From: Chitinophagaceae bacterium
GTDB taxonomy: Bacteria > Bacteroidota > Bacteroidia > Chitinophagales > Chitinophagaceae
Length of the DNA: 6,757 nucleotides
Reading direction: 5' to 3'
NCBI GenBank assembly: GCA_003455235.1
Contig: DMRT01000042.1
Location: 1 to 6,757 of the forward strand
This document shows positions 1 to 6,038 of this stretch, in pieces. The position numbers were made by a program, and so were the translations under genes. Under the pieces are notes generated by a model. The model was given only the letters and a program-made list of their open reading frames with translations, did not search any database and was not told where the DNA came from. Numbering within the stretch: the stretch's first letter is position 1; every line of letters starts with the position of its first letter.

Positions 1-343
1 CGATGAGATTGAAATGCAGTATGTGATCTCCCCCATCATCCAGGCCTGCGACGCCATCAGCGGAGCCCGGCCCGGCGCAAGGCGAGAGATCATGCAGCAG
101 TACATTCAGCGTATTAAAGACCTGGAGAACCTGGCAATGGCTTATACAGGAGTTGAAAAAGCGTATGCCATCCAGGCTGGAAGGGAACTCAGGGTGATTG
201 TAGAGGCAGATAAAGTAACCGATGGCGACAGCGACAAGCTTAGCTTTGAGATCGCCCAGAAGATCCAGACCGAAATGACCTTCCCCGGACAGATAAAAGT
301 GACTGTAATACGGGAAAAAAGGTCCGTGAATGTGGCCAGGTAA
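1..343 (+). CDS. rny: Ribonuclease Y, C-terminal fragment (5' end outside window)
   Basis: This is the last 113 or so residues of ribonuclease Y, the membrane-anchored endoribonuclease that starts mRNA decay in many bacteria. The reading frame is open from base 2 to the TAA at 341-343, so the ATG at 14 is internal and not a start. Family-typical segments are visible: [10 protein letters not shown] shortly after the HD domain, then [33 protein letters not shown], and the closing [11 protein letters not shown]. The N-terminal membrane helix, coiled coil, KH domain and nearly all of the HD domain lie upstream of the window, so catalytic residues cannot be checked. The gene is followed by an intrinsic terminator, so it ends its transcription unit. 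Identification is very secure from the conserved C-terminal region. Confidence 0.95.
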   Translation, partial: DEIEMQYVISPIIQACDAISGARPGARREIMQQYIQRIKDLENLAMAYTGVEKAYAIQAGRELRVIVEADKVTDGDSDKLSFEIAQKIQTEMTFPGQIKVTVIREKRSVNVAR

Positions 344-366
344 GCATTGAAAATGACTATACTGAA

Positions 367-396
367 GCCGGCGATCCCAGTATCACCGGCTTTTTT
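367..396 (+). terminator. Intrinsic terminator after rny
   Basis: A 9-position stem (367-375 with 382-390, GCCGGCGAT against ATCACCGGC) contains one C-A mismatch, closes a 6-base loop, and is followed by six T residues at 391-396. It starts 23 bases after the rny stop codon and precedes the rplS promoter, so it should separate the two transcripts. Confidence 0.85.
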
Positions 397-481
397 ATTG
401 GTTTTAGCCGGGTTTTGAAAATAATTTCCCGGGAGTATGAAAAAACTGCAATTTCATGCCCGATAACTCACAAGTTTCCCC

Positions 482-489
482 TACCTTTG
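482..489 (+). promoter_or_regulatory. Bacteroidota-type -7 element upstream of rplS
   Basis: TACCTTTG matches the TAnnTTTG consensus of the primary sigma factor in Bacteroidota. It lies 23 bases before the rplS ATG, which implies a leader of under about 20 bases. No TTG is present at the expected -33 distance, so only the -7 half is supported. Confidence 0.65.
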
Positions 490-512
490 CCGTCCGTTAA
501 AATTAAAATTTT

Positions 513-881
513 ATGAACGCAGTATCTTTTGTTCATGAGCAATTGGGCACAAAAGCCAAATCTTCGCTTCCGAACTTCAAAGCCGGTGACAATGTAACCG
601 TAAACTATAAAATCATTGAGGGTAATAAAGAGCGCATCCAGAGCTTCAAAGGCGACGTGATCAAACGCCAGGGAACTGGTGCAACTGCCTCATTTACAGT
701 ACGAAAAATGAGTGACGGTGTAGGTGTTGAACGTTTGTTCCCCGTATTTTCTCCCAATATTGAAAGTGTGGTACTAAACAAAGTGGGTAAAGTAAAAAGA
801 TCCAAACTGTTCTTCCTTCGTGAAAGAAGTGGTAAAAGCGCCCGTATCAAGGAGAAAAGAATGGCCGTTTCTAAAAATTAA
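513..881 (+). CDS. rplS: 50S ribosomal protein L19
   Basis: Encodes a 122-residue large-subunit ribosomal protein L19, which sits at the 30S-50S interface. The length is normal to slightly long for the family (about 115-120). Diagnostic stretches are FKAGDNVTVNYKI (23-35), the SFKGDVIKRQG region (44-54), SFTVRKMSDGVGVERLFP (60-77), and the basic C-terminal part VGKVKRSKLFFLRERSGKSARIKEK. The ATG at 513 follows an A/T-rich leader without a Shine-Dalgarno sequence, as is usual in Bacteroidota. The gene has its own -7 element at 482-489 and its own terminator at 905-936, so it appears to be a single-gene transcription unit here; the trmD or rpsP partners found beside it in many other phyla are not in this window. 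An overlapping reverse-strand frame at 605-850 is a shadow. Confidence 0.98.
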   Translation: MNAVSFVHEQLGTKAKSSLPNFKAGDNVTVNYKIIEGNKERIQSFKGDVIKRQGTGATASFTVRKMSDGVGVERLFPVFSPNIESVVLNKVGKVKRSKLFFLRERSGKSARIKEKRMAVSKN

Positions 882-904
882 TCAAAAATACCATATTTCT
901 ACAG

Positions 905-936
905 AGCGAAAATCAATGATTTTCGCTTTTTCTTTT
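905..936 (+). terminator. Intrinsic terminator after rplS
   Basis: A perfect 10-bp stem (AGCGAAAATC at 905-914 with GATTTTCGCT at 918-927) with a 3-base loop is followed by a T-rich run to 936. It starts 23 bases after the rplS stop codon. Confidence 0.9.
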
Positions 937-1053
937 AAAAAAGTTATGAAGTTGGCATTTTAGTTGTTATGTTTACGCAAAATTCAATCCTTCGAATAGA
1001 CTTTTACCCAAGGTTAATCTGAAACTTAAACTTTAATTTTTAAACCGTAAACC

Positions 1054-1182
1054 ATGAGAAGGATTGTTCTTGCACTCGTTGCAATTATCACCATTACATT
1101 TTTGTTTTCCTGCATGAGGGGTATTTCCCCTGAACAGGCTGCCAACGGAAAAGCACGTTGCGGCAGAACCTACATTCGCTGA
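1054..1182 (+). CDS. Small basic lipoprotein, 42 residues, function unknown
   Basis: The ATG at 1054 opens a 42-codon frame ending at the TGA at 1180-1182. The protein has a classic lipoprotein signal: MRRI, then a hydrophobic stretch (about residues 4-18), then the lipobox LFSC with Cys at position 20. Cleavage there would leave a 23-residue mature peptide that carries five basic residues against one Glu and a second Cys at position 36. The residues after the lipid-bearing Cys are not acidic, so a Bacteroidota surface-export signal is not apparent and a periplasm-facing outer-membrane location is the simpler guess. The start follows an A-rich leader (TAAACCGTAAACC), typical for this phylum. 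I see no clear -7 promoter in the 117 bases between the rplS terminator and this start. I do not recognise a named family. The signal peptide architecture is the main reason to regard this as a real gene, which would be missed by length cut-offs. Confidence 0.72.
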   Translation: MRRIVLALVAIITITFLFSCMRGISPEQAANGKARCGRTYIR

Positions 1183-1233
1183 TTTTTTTCCTGTTGCTGA
1201 CCGTTAATCATCGGTTAACTTTGTTGCATTTAA

Positions 1234-1266
1234 TTGCAAAGCAACTGATTATTTGATTTATCTTTG
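1234..1266 (+). promoter_or_regulatory. Bacteroidota-type promoter of tatA
   Basis: TATCTTTG at 1259-1266 matches TAnnTTTG, and a TTG at 1234-1236 lies 22 bases upstream, inside the usual -33 to -7 spacing range. Transcription would begin near 1270-1274, giving tatA a very short leader of about 10-14 bases if its ATG at 1284 is used. Confidence 0.65.
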
Positions 1267-1283
1267 CTGTCTAAATTCAGACT

Positions 1284-1499
1284 ATGACATTATCAATTTT
1301 GAACAGCATATTTCTGTTGTCTATGCCGGGAGGCAGCGAGTGGATCCTGATCATTATCGTGGTCCTGTTAATGTTCGGCGGTAAAAAAATACCCGAACTG
1401 ATGAGAGGGATCGGCCGCGGCATGCGTGAATTCAATGATGCCAAAAACAATGTGAAGAGCGAAATTGAAGAAGGCATGAAAGAAAAAGATAACAAGTAA
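1284..1499 (+). CDS. tatA: Sec-independent protein translocase subunit TatA
   Basis: Encodes a 71-residue TatA/E-type component, the pore-forming or membrane-weakening part of the twin-arginine pathway that exports folded proteins across the inner membrane. Visible architecture: a short N-terminal segment, a polar residue (Glu19) just before a single transmembrane helix at about 20-31, the FGG hinge at 31-33, the KKIPEL segment, an amphipathic helix about 36-53 with the conserved Phe50, and a charged C-terminal tail. The short tail argues for TatA over TatB. ATG 1284 gives the usual 13-residue extension; Met14 (1323) is an alternative start that would leave a longer leader. It has its own promoter and a strong terminator, so it is probably monocistronic. 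tatC is not in the window. Confidence 0.93.
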   Translation: MTLSILNSIFLLSMPGGSEWILIIIVVLLMFGGKKIPELMRGIGRGMREFNDAKNNVKSEIEEGMKEKDNK

Positions 1500-1520
1500 G
1501 AGAAACAGATCACAGTATTA

Positions 1521-1568
1521 CGGCTGAAGTGAACCTGGTTGAACAAGGTACGCTTCAGCCGGTTTTTT
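1521..1568 (+). terminator. Strong intrinsic terminator after tatA
   Basis: An 11-bp stem with one G-U pair (CGGCTGAAGTG at 1521-1531 with CGCTTCAGCCG at 1551-1561) is extended inside by ACCT/AGGT and followed by six T residues at 1563-1568. It lies between tatA and gatA, and it overlaps an in-frame TTG (1539) that could be mistaken for the gatA start. Confidence 0.92.
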
Positions 1569-1592
1569 ATAATTATACGGCAGCTTTACAAC

Positions 1593-3038
1593 ATGTTTAC
1601 CAATATACAGCAATACCAGGCCGCCCTGGAAGACTTTACTACCAGTTGCCAGGATACTGTAATTCATTACCTGCACAAAATTGAAGCGAATAAACACCTG
1701 AATGCATTTACCTACGTATATGCCGATGAAGCACTGCAGCGGGCCCGGATGCTTGATGAAAACCGCAAAGCTGGGGCACCCCCTAAAAAACTTCACGGAG
1801 TGGTGATTGCCATTAAAGACGTTATCTGCTATAAAGATCACCCCGTAACAGCTGCCTCAAAAATACTCCATGGCTTTAAAAGCCTGTACAACTCCACGGC
1901 TGTACAGCGGCTGGTGGATGAAGATGCCATTATCATCGGTTCCTGCAATTGTGATGAATTTGCCATGGGAAGTTCGAACGAGAATTCTGCTTACGGAAAA
2001 GTGCTGAATGCCCTTGATACCTCAAAAGTACCCGGTGGCTCTTCCGGGGGGAGTGCTGTGGCTGTGCAGGCAGGTTTGTGCATGGCAAGCCTTGGAAGTG
2101 ATACGGGTGGGTCGGTAAGACAGCCTGCCGACTTCTGCGGAATCATCGGGTTAAAACCTTCATACGGAAGAATATCCAGGCATGGACTTCTTGCCTATGC
2201 TTCCTCATTTGACCAGATTGGAATTTTTGGAAACAGCATTCCGGATATTGCTTTACTGCTGTCTGTTATGAGTGGCGCTGATGACTACGACAGCACGGCC
2301 ATCCAGGAAAGCAGCAGGTCTTACGAAATCACTGATTCTTCTAAAAAGTATAACATAGCGTATTTCAGGGAGGCCGTTCAGCACCCTTCCCTGGATGCCG
2401 AAATTAGTAATGCCATTTTATTGCTGATAGATGAACTCCGGAAAGAAGGACATCAGGTAACTGAAATGAATTTTGATCTGCTTGACTATGTAGTACCAGC
2501 TTATTACGTTCTTACCACTGCTGAAGCCAGCAGTAACCTCAGCAGGTACGATGGTATCCGCTATGGTCATCAAACAAAAGAATCCATTTCGGATTTAACA
2601 GACTTTTACAAGCAAACCCGCAGCGAAGGTTTTGGCAGGGAAGTGCAGCGCCGCATCATGCTGGGCACATTTGTTCTGAGCAGTGGTTATTACGACGCTT
2701 ACTTCAGTAAGGCACAACAGGTAAGGCGGCTTTTGGTGAATAAAACAGCAGCGGTTTTTGCTGAATTTGATGCACTTATCATGCCTACCAGCCCTGCCAC
2801 AGCCTTTGGTTTCGGTGACAAAAGCGATGACCCGGTAACCATGTACCTGGCAGATATTTTTACTGTTTTCGCCAACCTTACCGGCATACCTGGTATTTCA
2901 CTACCCCTTTTTAAACACAGCAACGGCATGCCCTTTGGTATCCAGGTGATGACCAAAAAGACAGATGAATTAACTTTGCTGGAGATTTCTGAGCTTTTGC
3001 TGAAAAAGCATAAAACAGATCAGCCGGTAACCATATGA
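1593..3038 (+). CDS. gatA: Asp-tRNA(Asn)/Glu-tRNA(Gln) amidotransferase subunit A
   Basis: A 481-residue amidase-signature enzyme, the glutaminase subunit of GatCAB. It releases ammonia from glutamine, and GatB uses it to convert misacylated Glu-tRNA(Gln) or Asp-tRNA(Asn) to the correct amide form. The Lys-Ser-Ser triad is intact: Lys75 in VVIAIKDV, cis-Ser150 in PGGSSGGSA, and nucleophile Ser174 in SDTGGSVRQPA. The 24-residue spacing between the two serines equals that of known GatA proteins, which favours GatA over other amidases; the length is also normal. I chose ATG 1593. The frame stays open upstream to a TTG at 1539, but that codon lies inside the tatA terminator and the extra residues look non-native. 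No clean -7 element is visible in the 24 bases between terminator and start. gatB and gatC are not in the window. The stop overlaps the next gene's ATG by ATGA. Confidence 0.96.
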   Translation: MFTNIQQYQAALEDFTTSCQDTVIHYLHKIEANKHLNAFTYVYADEALQRARMLDENRKAGAPPKKLHGVVIAIKDVICYKDHPVTAASKILHGFKSLYNSTAVQRLVDEDAIIIGSCNCDEFAMGSSNENSAYGKVLNALDTSKVPGGSSGGSAVAVQAGLCMASLGSDTGGSVRQPADFCGIIGLKPSYGRISRHGLLAYASSFDQIGIFGNSIPDIALLLSVMSGADDYDSTAIQESSRSYEITDSSKKYNIAYFREAVQHPSLDAEISNAILLLIDELRKEGHQVTEMNFDLLDYVVPAYYVLTTAEASSNLSRYDGIRYGHQTKESISDLTDFYKQTRSEGFGREVQRRIMLGTFVLSSGYYDAYFSKAQQVRRLLVNKTAAVFAEFDALIMPTSPATAFGFGDKSDDPVTMYLADIFTVFANLTGIPGISLPLFKHSNGMPFGIQVMTKKTDELTLLEISELLLKKHKTDQPVTI

Positions 3039-4201
3039 AAGGGATCCTGTTTATACTGTTCGTTTTTACTTCCTGCCTGCCGGTAAACGGGGAGTCTCTG
3101 GATAATCTCCTGCCCCAGCAACAAACGGGTGCAGATACCAGTATTACCGATGATCCGGCAGAGGATTCGATTATTGCAGAAGTACTGAAAACAAAAGCAC
3201 CCCCGCAAAAAGAAAAAATCCAGTATTTCAGCCAGGTAACAAAGTATGGCTTCAAAAACCTGTTTGCCCAATACAATTACAATCCTGCTTTACCCTATTC
3301 AGCACAGGTAAATCCCAATGCAGAAGGTTATATGCAGGATTACCTGAAGCTGCACAGTGATCATCTTTTGAAAATGAAGGGATGGGGGCAACCCTATTTT
3401 AACCTGATCGATAATATTCTTTCGCAGTATGGATTGCCGCGGGAATTGAAGTACCTGGCGGTTATTGAAAGCAATCTGAGTACCGGCGCCACCAGCTGGA
3501 AAGGAGCAGGTGGCCCCTGGCAATTTATGCCTTACACGGCAAGAGATTATGGCCTGGTGGTGAACGGATATTATGATGAACGGAGAGACTATTATAAAAG
3601 TACCCACGCTGCGGCCAGGTACCTGCTGACCTTATACAGCCAGATGCATGACTGGCTACTGGTGATTGCAGCTTATAATGGCGGTCCCGGGCGTGTCTAT
3701 TCGGCCATCAAAAAAAGCGGCAGCCGTAATTTTTGGTCGCTGCAATACTACCTGCCGGCAGAAAGCAGGAATCACGTAAAAAAATTCATTGCCACGCATT
3801 ATGTGATGGAGGGAACCGGCGGTATTACCACCACCCCTAACCTCGCCGGGAAGAATGGCATTGGTGCAAACCCCTACGATAAGAAGCCGGATCTCACTGA
3901 AGAAGAAATGGCTGCTGCCAGCACCCAAAGCATATCGGGAAAATTTAATTCGCTGGTTATTACTAAAAACCTGTCAATGGACATCGTACAGTTCAACCGT
4001 TACAACCCCGACTTCGACAATATGATGGCACTTAACGGCAATTACGATCTCCGGCTGCCGGCCGATAAAATGCAGCTTTTTCTCGCAAACAAATATGCCA
4101 TCCTGAACGAGTGTGTACAGTTACTGCTTGGAGATAACCCTGCCCCTCCATCCAACCAGGTAACCTACCCTGCAAAAAATTCAAAGAAAAAAAGAAGCTG
4201 A
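3035..4201 (+). CDS. Periplasmic lytic transglycosylase (SLT/MltD-like)
   Basis: A 388-residue protein with a soluble-lytic-transglycosylase domain, which cleaves the MurNAc-GlcNAc bond of peptidoglycan with 1,6-anhydro product formation. Catalytic Glu145 sits in LAVIESNLS; the other family motifs follow in order: GAGGPWQFMP (157-166), AYNGGPGR (213-220), and the ESRNHVKKFIATHYV segment (243-257). The N-terminus has a short hydrophobic signal, MKGILFILFVFTSC; the Cys at 14 could be lipidated (FTSC is an imperfect lipobox) or the signal could be cut near residue 19. Residues about 300-350 resemble a degenerate LysM-like cell-wall-binding region where MltD proteins carry LysM repeats; this is an inference. 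The start codon overlaps the gatA stop (ATGA), so translation is probably coupled. The domain assignment is firm; the exact physiological role is not known. Confidence 0.92.
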   Translation: MKGILFILFVFTSCLPVNGESLDNLLPQQQTGADTSITDDPAEDSIIAEVLKTKAPPQKEKIQYFSQVTKYGFKNLFAQYNYNPALPYSAQVNPNAEGYMQDYLKLHSDHLLKMKGWGQPYFNLIDNILSQYGLPRELKYLAVIESNLSTGATSWKGAGGPWQFMPYTARDYGLVVNGYYDERRDYYKSTHAAARYLLTLYSQMHDWLLVIAAYNGGPGRVYSAIKKSGSRNFWSLQYYLPAESRNHVKKFIATHYVMEGTGGITTTPNLAGKNGIGANPYDKKPDLTEEEMAAASTQSISGKFNSLVITKNLSMDIVQFNRYNPDFDNMMALNGNYDLRLPADKMQLFLANKYAILNECVQLLLGDNPAPPSNQVTYPAKNSKKKRS

Positions 4202-4204
4202 TCC

Positions 4205-5488
4205 TTATTCCAATACCTTCAGCATCGCCCCTGCCTTCAGCAGACTTTCCTCGTATTCGCTTTGCGGATTGCTGTAGTACGTAATGCCGCCACCTGTTTG
4301 AAAAGAAAGGTATTTTTCTGAATCATTATAAAATATACTGCGGATCACCACATTGAAATCAAAATTACCGCCGGGTTCAACATACCCGATGGCCCCTGAA
4401 AATAAGCCCCGCTTGCTTTTCTCATATTGCTCTATAAGCTCCATTACCCTTTTCTTAGGAGCGCCTGTCATAGACCCCATCGGGAAAGTAGCCCGTACAG
4501 CATCGATCCAGCTCATACCGGGCAGCATTTCCCCGCTCACCGTGCTGATCATCTGGTGCACCTGCGGGAAACTGTACAGACCAAACAGCTCATCAACTTT
4601 TACGGAACCGGGTACACAGATTTTACTGAGGTCATTACGCACAAGGTCGACTACCATTACATTCTCACTTTTTTCCTTGCTGCTTTGTAACAGGTAATTC
4701 TTTGCAGATTCATCCAGCCCCGGATCGCTGTGTTGCCTTTTGGAAGTTCCTTTGATGGGTTGTGAGCTTATTCTGTTTCCTTGCTTTTTTAAATACCGTT
4801 CGGGGCTTGCGCAAAGACAATAACTACTGTTTACCCTGTACAATACCGAAAACGGGTTGGGAGAAAGTTTGCACAGGCGGCTGAACACCTGCAGCGGTGC
4901 AATGGTTGTATTTTCAGAAAAGAACTCCTGGCAGAAATTAATCTCATAGCAATCGCCGCGTAAAATATGCTGCCTCAGCAGTTCAATAGTTGCCAGGTAT
5001 TCCGGGGCCGGTAACCGGTGCCGGATATGAATACCTCCGCGGGCATCATCATGTATGAATGACGGGCAGGATCTTATTTCCTCAAATACTGCTTGTGCAT
5101 CACCGTCGCCTGATATGCTTACTTCATTTTTATCCAGCCTGATCACCCATTGTGGTATAAAAAAATGCAGGTCGTTGAAACCCGTTCGGTTCAGATGATC
5201 AGAGGAAAGCCGTTCGGTTTCATTTTTCAGGTCGTACCCAAAATGACCAAAAAGCCACTCTCCTTTGTTTTCGTCGCAAAATTTTTCAAGCCGGCTGAAG
5301 GCATTTCCTGCAGTGGCGGAAACATTTTGTTTGCAGCCTGCCGCCAGCATGCATTCAAAAGCCGGGGTTGAAAAAGCATACTGCTGGTTATCCAGGAAAG
5401 CAAAAATGCTGAACCGGTTTACCCAATTCAGCATTTGTATTTTAAAGGCGTTGAATTCTGTAACAGGAAAAGAAGTAGTTTTTTTCAC
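4205..5488 (-). CDS. pabB: Aminodeoxychorismate synthase component I
   Basis: A 427-residue chorismate-utilising enzyme that converts chorismate and ammonia to 4-amino-4-deoxychorismate, the precursor of p-aminobenzoate and folate. The choice of PabB over anthranilate synthase rests on PIKGT (244-248): the Lys246 position is the catalytic Lys of PabB, whereas TrpE has Ala there (PIAGT). Other motifs are GDCYEINF (178-185), ASPERYL (227-233), the metal-binding ENVMVVDLVRNDL (275-287), FPMGSMTGAPK (335-345), QTGGGI (397-402) and the final EYEES metal ligands. The start is GTG at 5488; no ATG lies between it and the in-frame stop at 5528-5530, and the first downstream Met (residue 20) would cut into the N-terminal domain. 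It begins 32 bases after the acidic-protein gene on the same strand, with no terminator between, so cotranscription is likely. No pabA or pabC is adjacent. Its stop is 3 bases from that of the lytic transglycosylase. Confidence 0.92.
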   Translation of the reverse strand: MKKTTSFPVTEFNAFKIQMLNWVNRFSIFAFLDNQQYAFSTPAFECMLAAGCKQNVSATAGNAFSRLEKFCDENKGEWLFGHFGYDLKNETERLSSDHLNRTGFNDLHFFIPQWVIRLDKNEVSISGDGDAQAVFEEIRSCPSFIHDDARGGIHIRHRLPAPEYLATIELLRQHILRGDCYEINFCQEFFSENTTIAPLQVFSRLCKLSPNPFSVLYRVNSSYCLCASPERYLKKQGNRISSQPIKGTSKRQHSDPGLDESAKNYLLQSSKEKSENVMVVDLVRNDLSKICVPGSVKVDELFGLYSFPQVHQMISTVSGEMLPGMSWIDAVRATFPMGSMTGAPKKRVMELIEQYEKSKRGLFSGAIGYVEPGGNFDFNVVIRSIFYNDSEKYLSFQTGGGITYYSNPQSEYEESLLKAGAMLKVLE

Positions 5489-5520
5489 AAGCGGGTTTTT
5501 CCCTGTTCTGGAACCGGAAA

Positions 5521-5955
5521 CTAAAAATCATCATCGTCGTCAAAATCACCACCACCGCCCAGGTCATCAAAGCCAAGGTCTTTAAAATCGTCGTCCATCT
5601 TAAAATCATCGTCATCATCTCCGCCCCTTGCAGCTTTCTTACCTCCTGCTTTTTTGCCTTTTGATTTGGGCACATCAAATTCCTCAAAATCAGGATCCCA
5701 GTTATCGTCTTCTTCCGGCTTATCCCAGTCGTCATCTACTTCCACATCATCGTCATCGTCGTCGTCATCGTCCTTGCTTTTGGAAGCGGATTTCTTTTTA
5801 GGAGCAGACTTTGTATCCATGTCTTCGTCGTCCACGTCGTCGTCATCATCGTCGTCCTTCTTTTTGGGTTTGGCGGTTTTTTTGGCTGCCGTAATCACGG
5901 TACCGGCAGTTGAGTTGGCCGTTTTCATTTTTGCGTTATCAGATATCAGAACCAT
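5521..5955 (-). CDS. Aspartate-rich low-complexity protein, function unknown
   Basis: A 144-residue protein with about 47 Asp and 6 Glu against 24 Lys/Arg, arranged in alternating blocks: Lys-rich 25-33, Asp run 34-40, Lys/Ser-rich 49-61, a run of nine Asp 62-70, a Trp-containing acidic patch (DWDKPEEDDNWDPDFEEF), Lys/Gly-rich 97-110, then DDDDDF repeats with Gly. It is almost certainly disordered and has no signal peptide or membrane segment. The last nine residues, GDFDDDDDF, resemble the SSB C-terminal tip MDFDDDIPF. The start is ATG 5955; the in-frame ATG at 5928 (MKTANSTAG) is a reasonable alternative. A -7 element lies upstream at 6007-6014. The patterned composition and mixed GAT/GAC codon use argue for a real protein and against a chance frame. 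I do not know a named family and assign no function. Confidence 0.8.
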   Translation of the reverse strand: MVLISDNAKMKTANSTAGTVITAAKKTAKPKKKDDDDDDDVDDEDMDTKSAPKKKSASKSKDDDDDDDDDVEVDDDWDKPEEDDNWDPDFEEFDVPKSKGKKAGGKKAARGGDDDDDFKMDDDFKDLGFDDLGGGGDFDDDDDF

Positions 5956-6006
5956 AATTCAAAAGAGGGTTATTACTGTAAAATTTCAACGGGTTTTTTA
6001 AATAGC

Positions 6007-6014
6007 CAAAAATA
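6007..6014 (-). promoter_or_regulatory. Possible -7 element upstream of the acidic-protein gene
   Basis: Read on the - strand the sequence is TATTTTTG, which fits TAnnTTTG. It would give a leader of about 45 bases to the ATG at 5955. No TTG is found at the -33 distance, and the area is A/T-rich, so a chance match is possible. It lies only 24 bases after the purA stop, where no terminator hairpin is seen. Confidence 0.4.
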
Positions 6015-6038
6015 TTGTGAACTTTTTTTTCATTTTTT

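Noticed and set aside
437..466. A 9-codon frame starting MKKLQFHAR upstream of rplS
   Set aside because: Too short, no signal peptide, and it runs up to the rplS promoter; no evidence of a leader-peptide attenuator such as a following terminator hairpin.
997..1004. TAGACTTT as a possible promoter element for the small lipoprotein
   Set aside because: It lacks the TTTG end of the consensus and no TTG lies at a suitable distance upstream; the match is too weak to list.
4353..4697. Open frames on the + strand within pabB (4353-4697, 4427-4690, 5150-5371, 5265-5585)
   Set aside because: They overlap the well-supported pabB reading frame, have no recognisable domains, and behave as shadows of its codon use.
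5442..5735. A 97-residue - strand frame overlapping the acidic gene and the start of pabB
   Set aside because: It is in another frame of two better-supported genes, with a repetitive Met/Thr/Ile make-up expected from frame-shifted Asp codons.
5654..6001. A 115-residue Ser-rich frame on the + strand opposite the acidic gene
   Set aside because: It is the antisense reading of GAY aspartate codons, giving Ser runs; it has no promoter or family features and is a compositional shadow.
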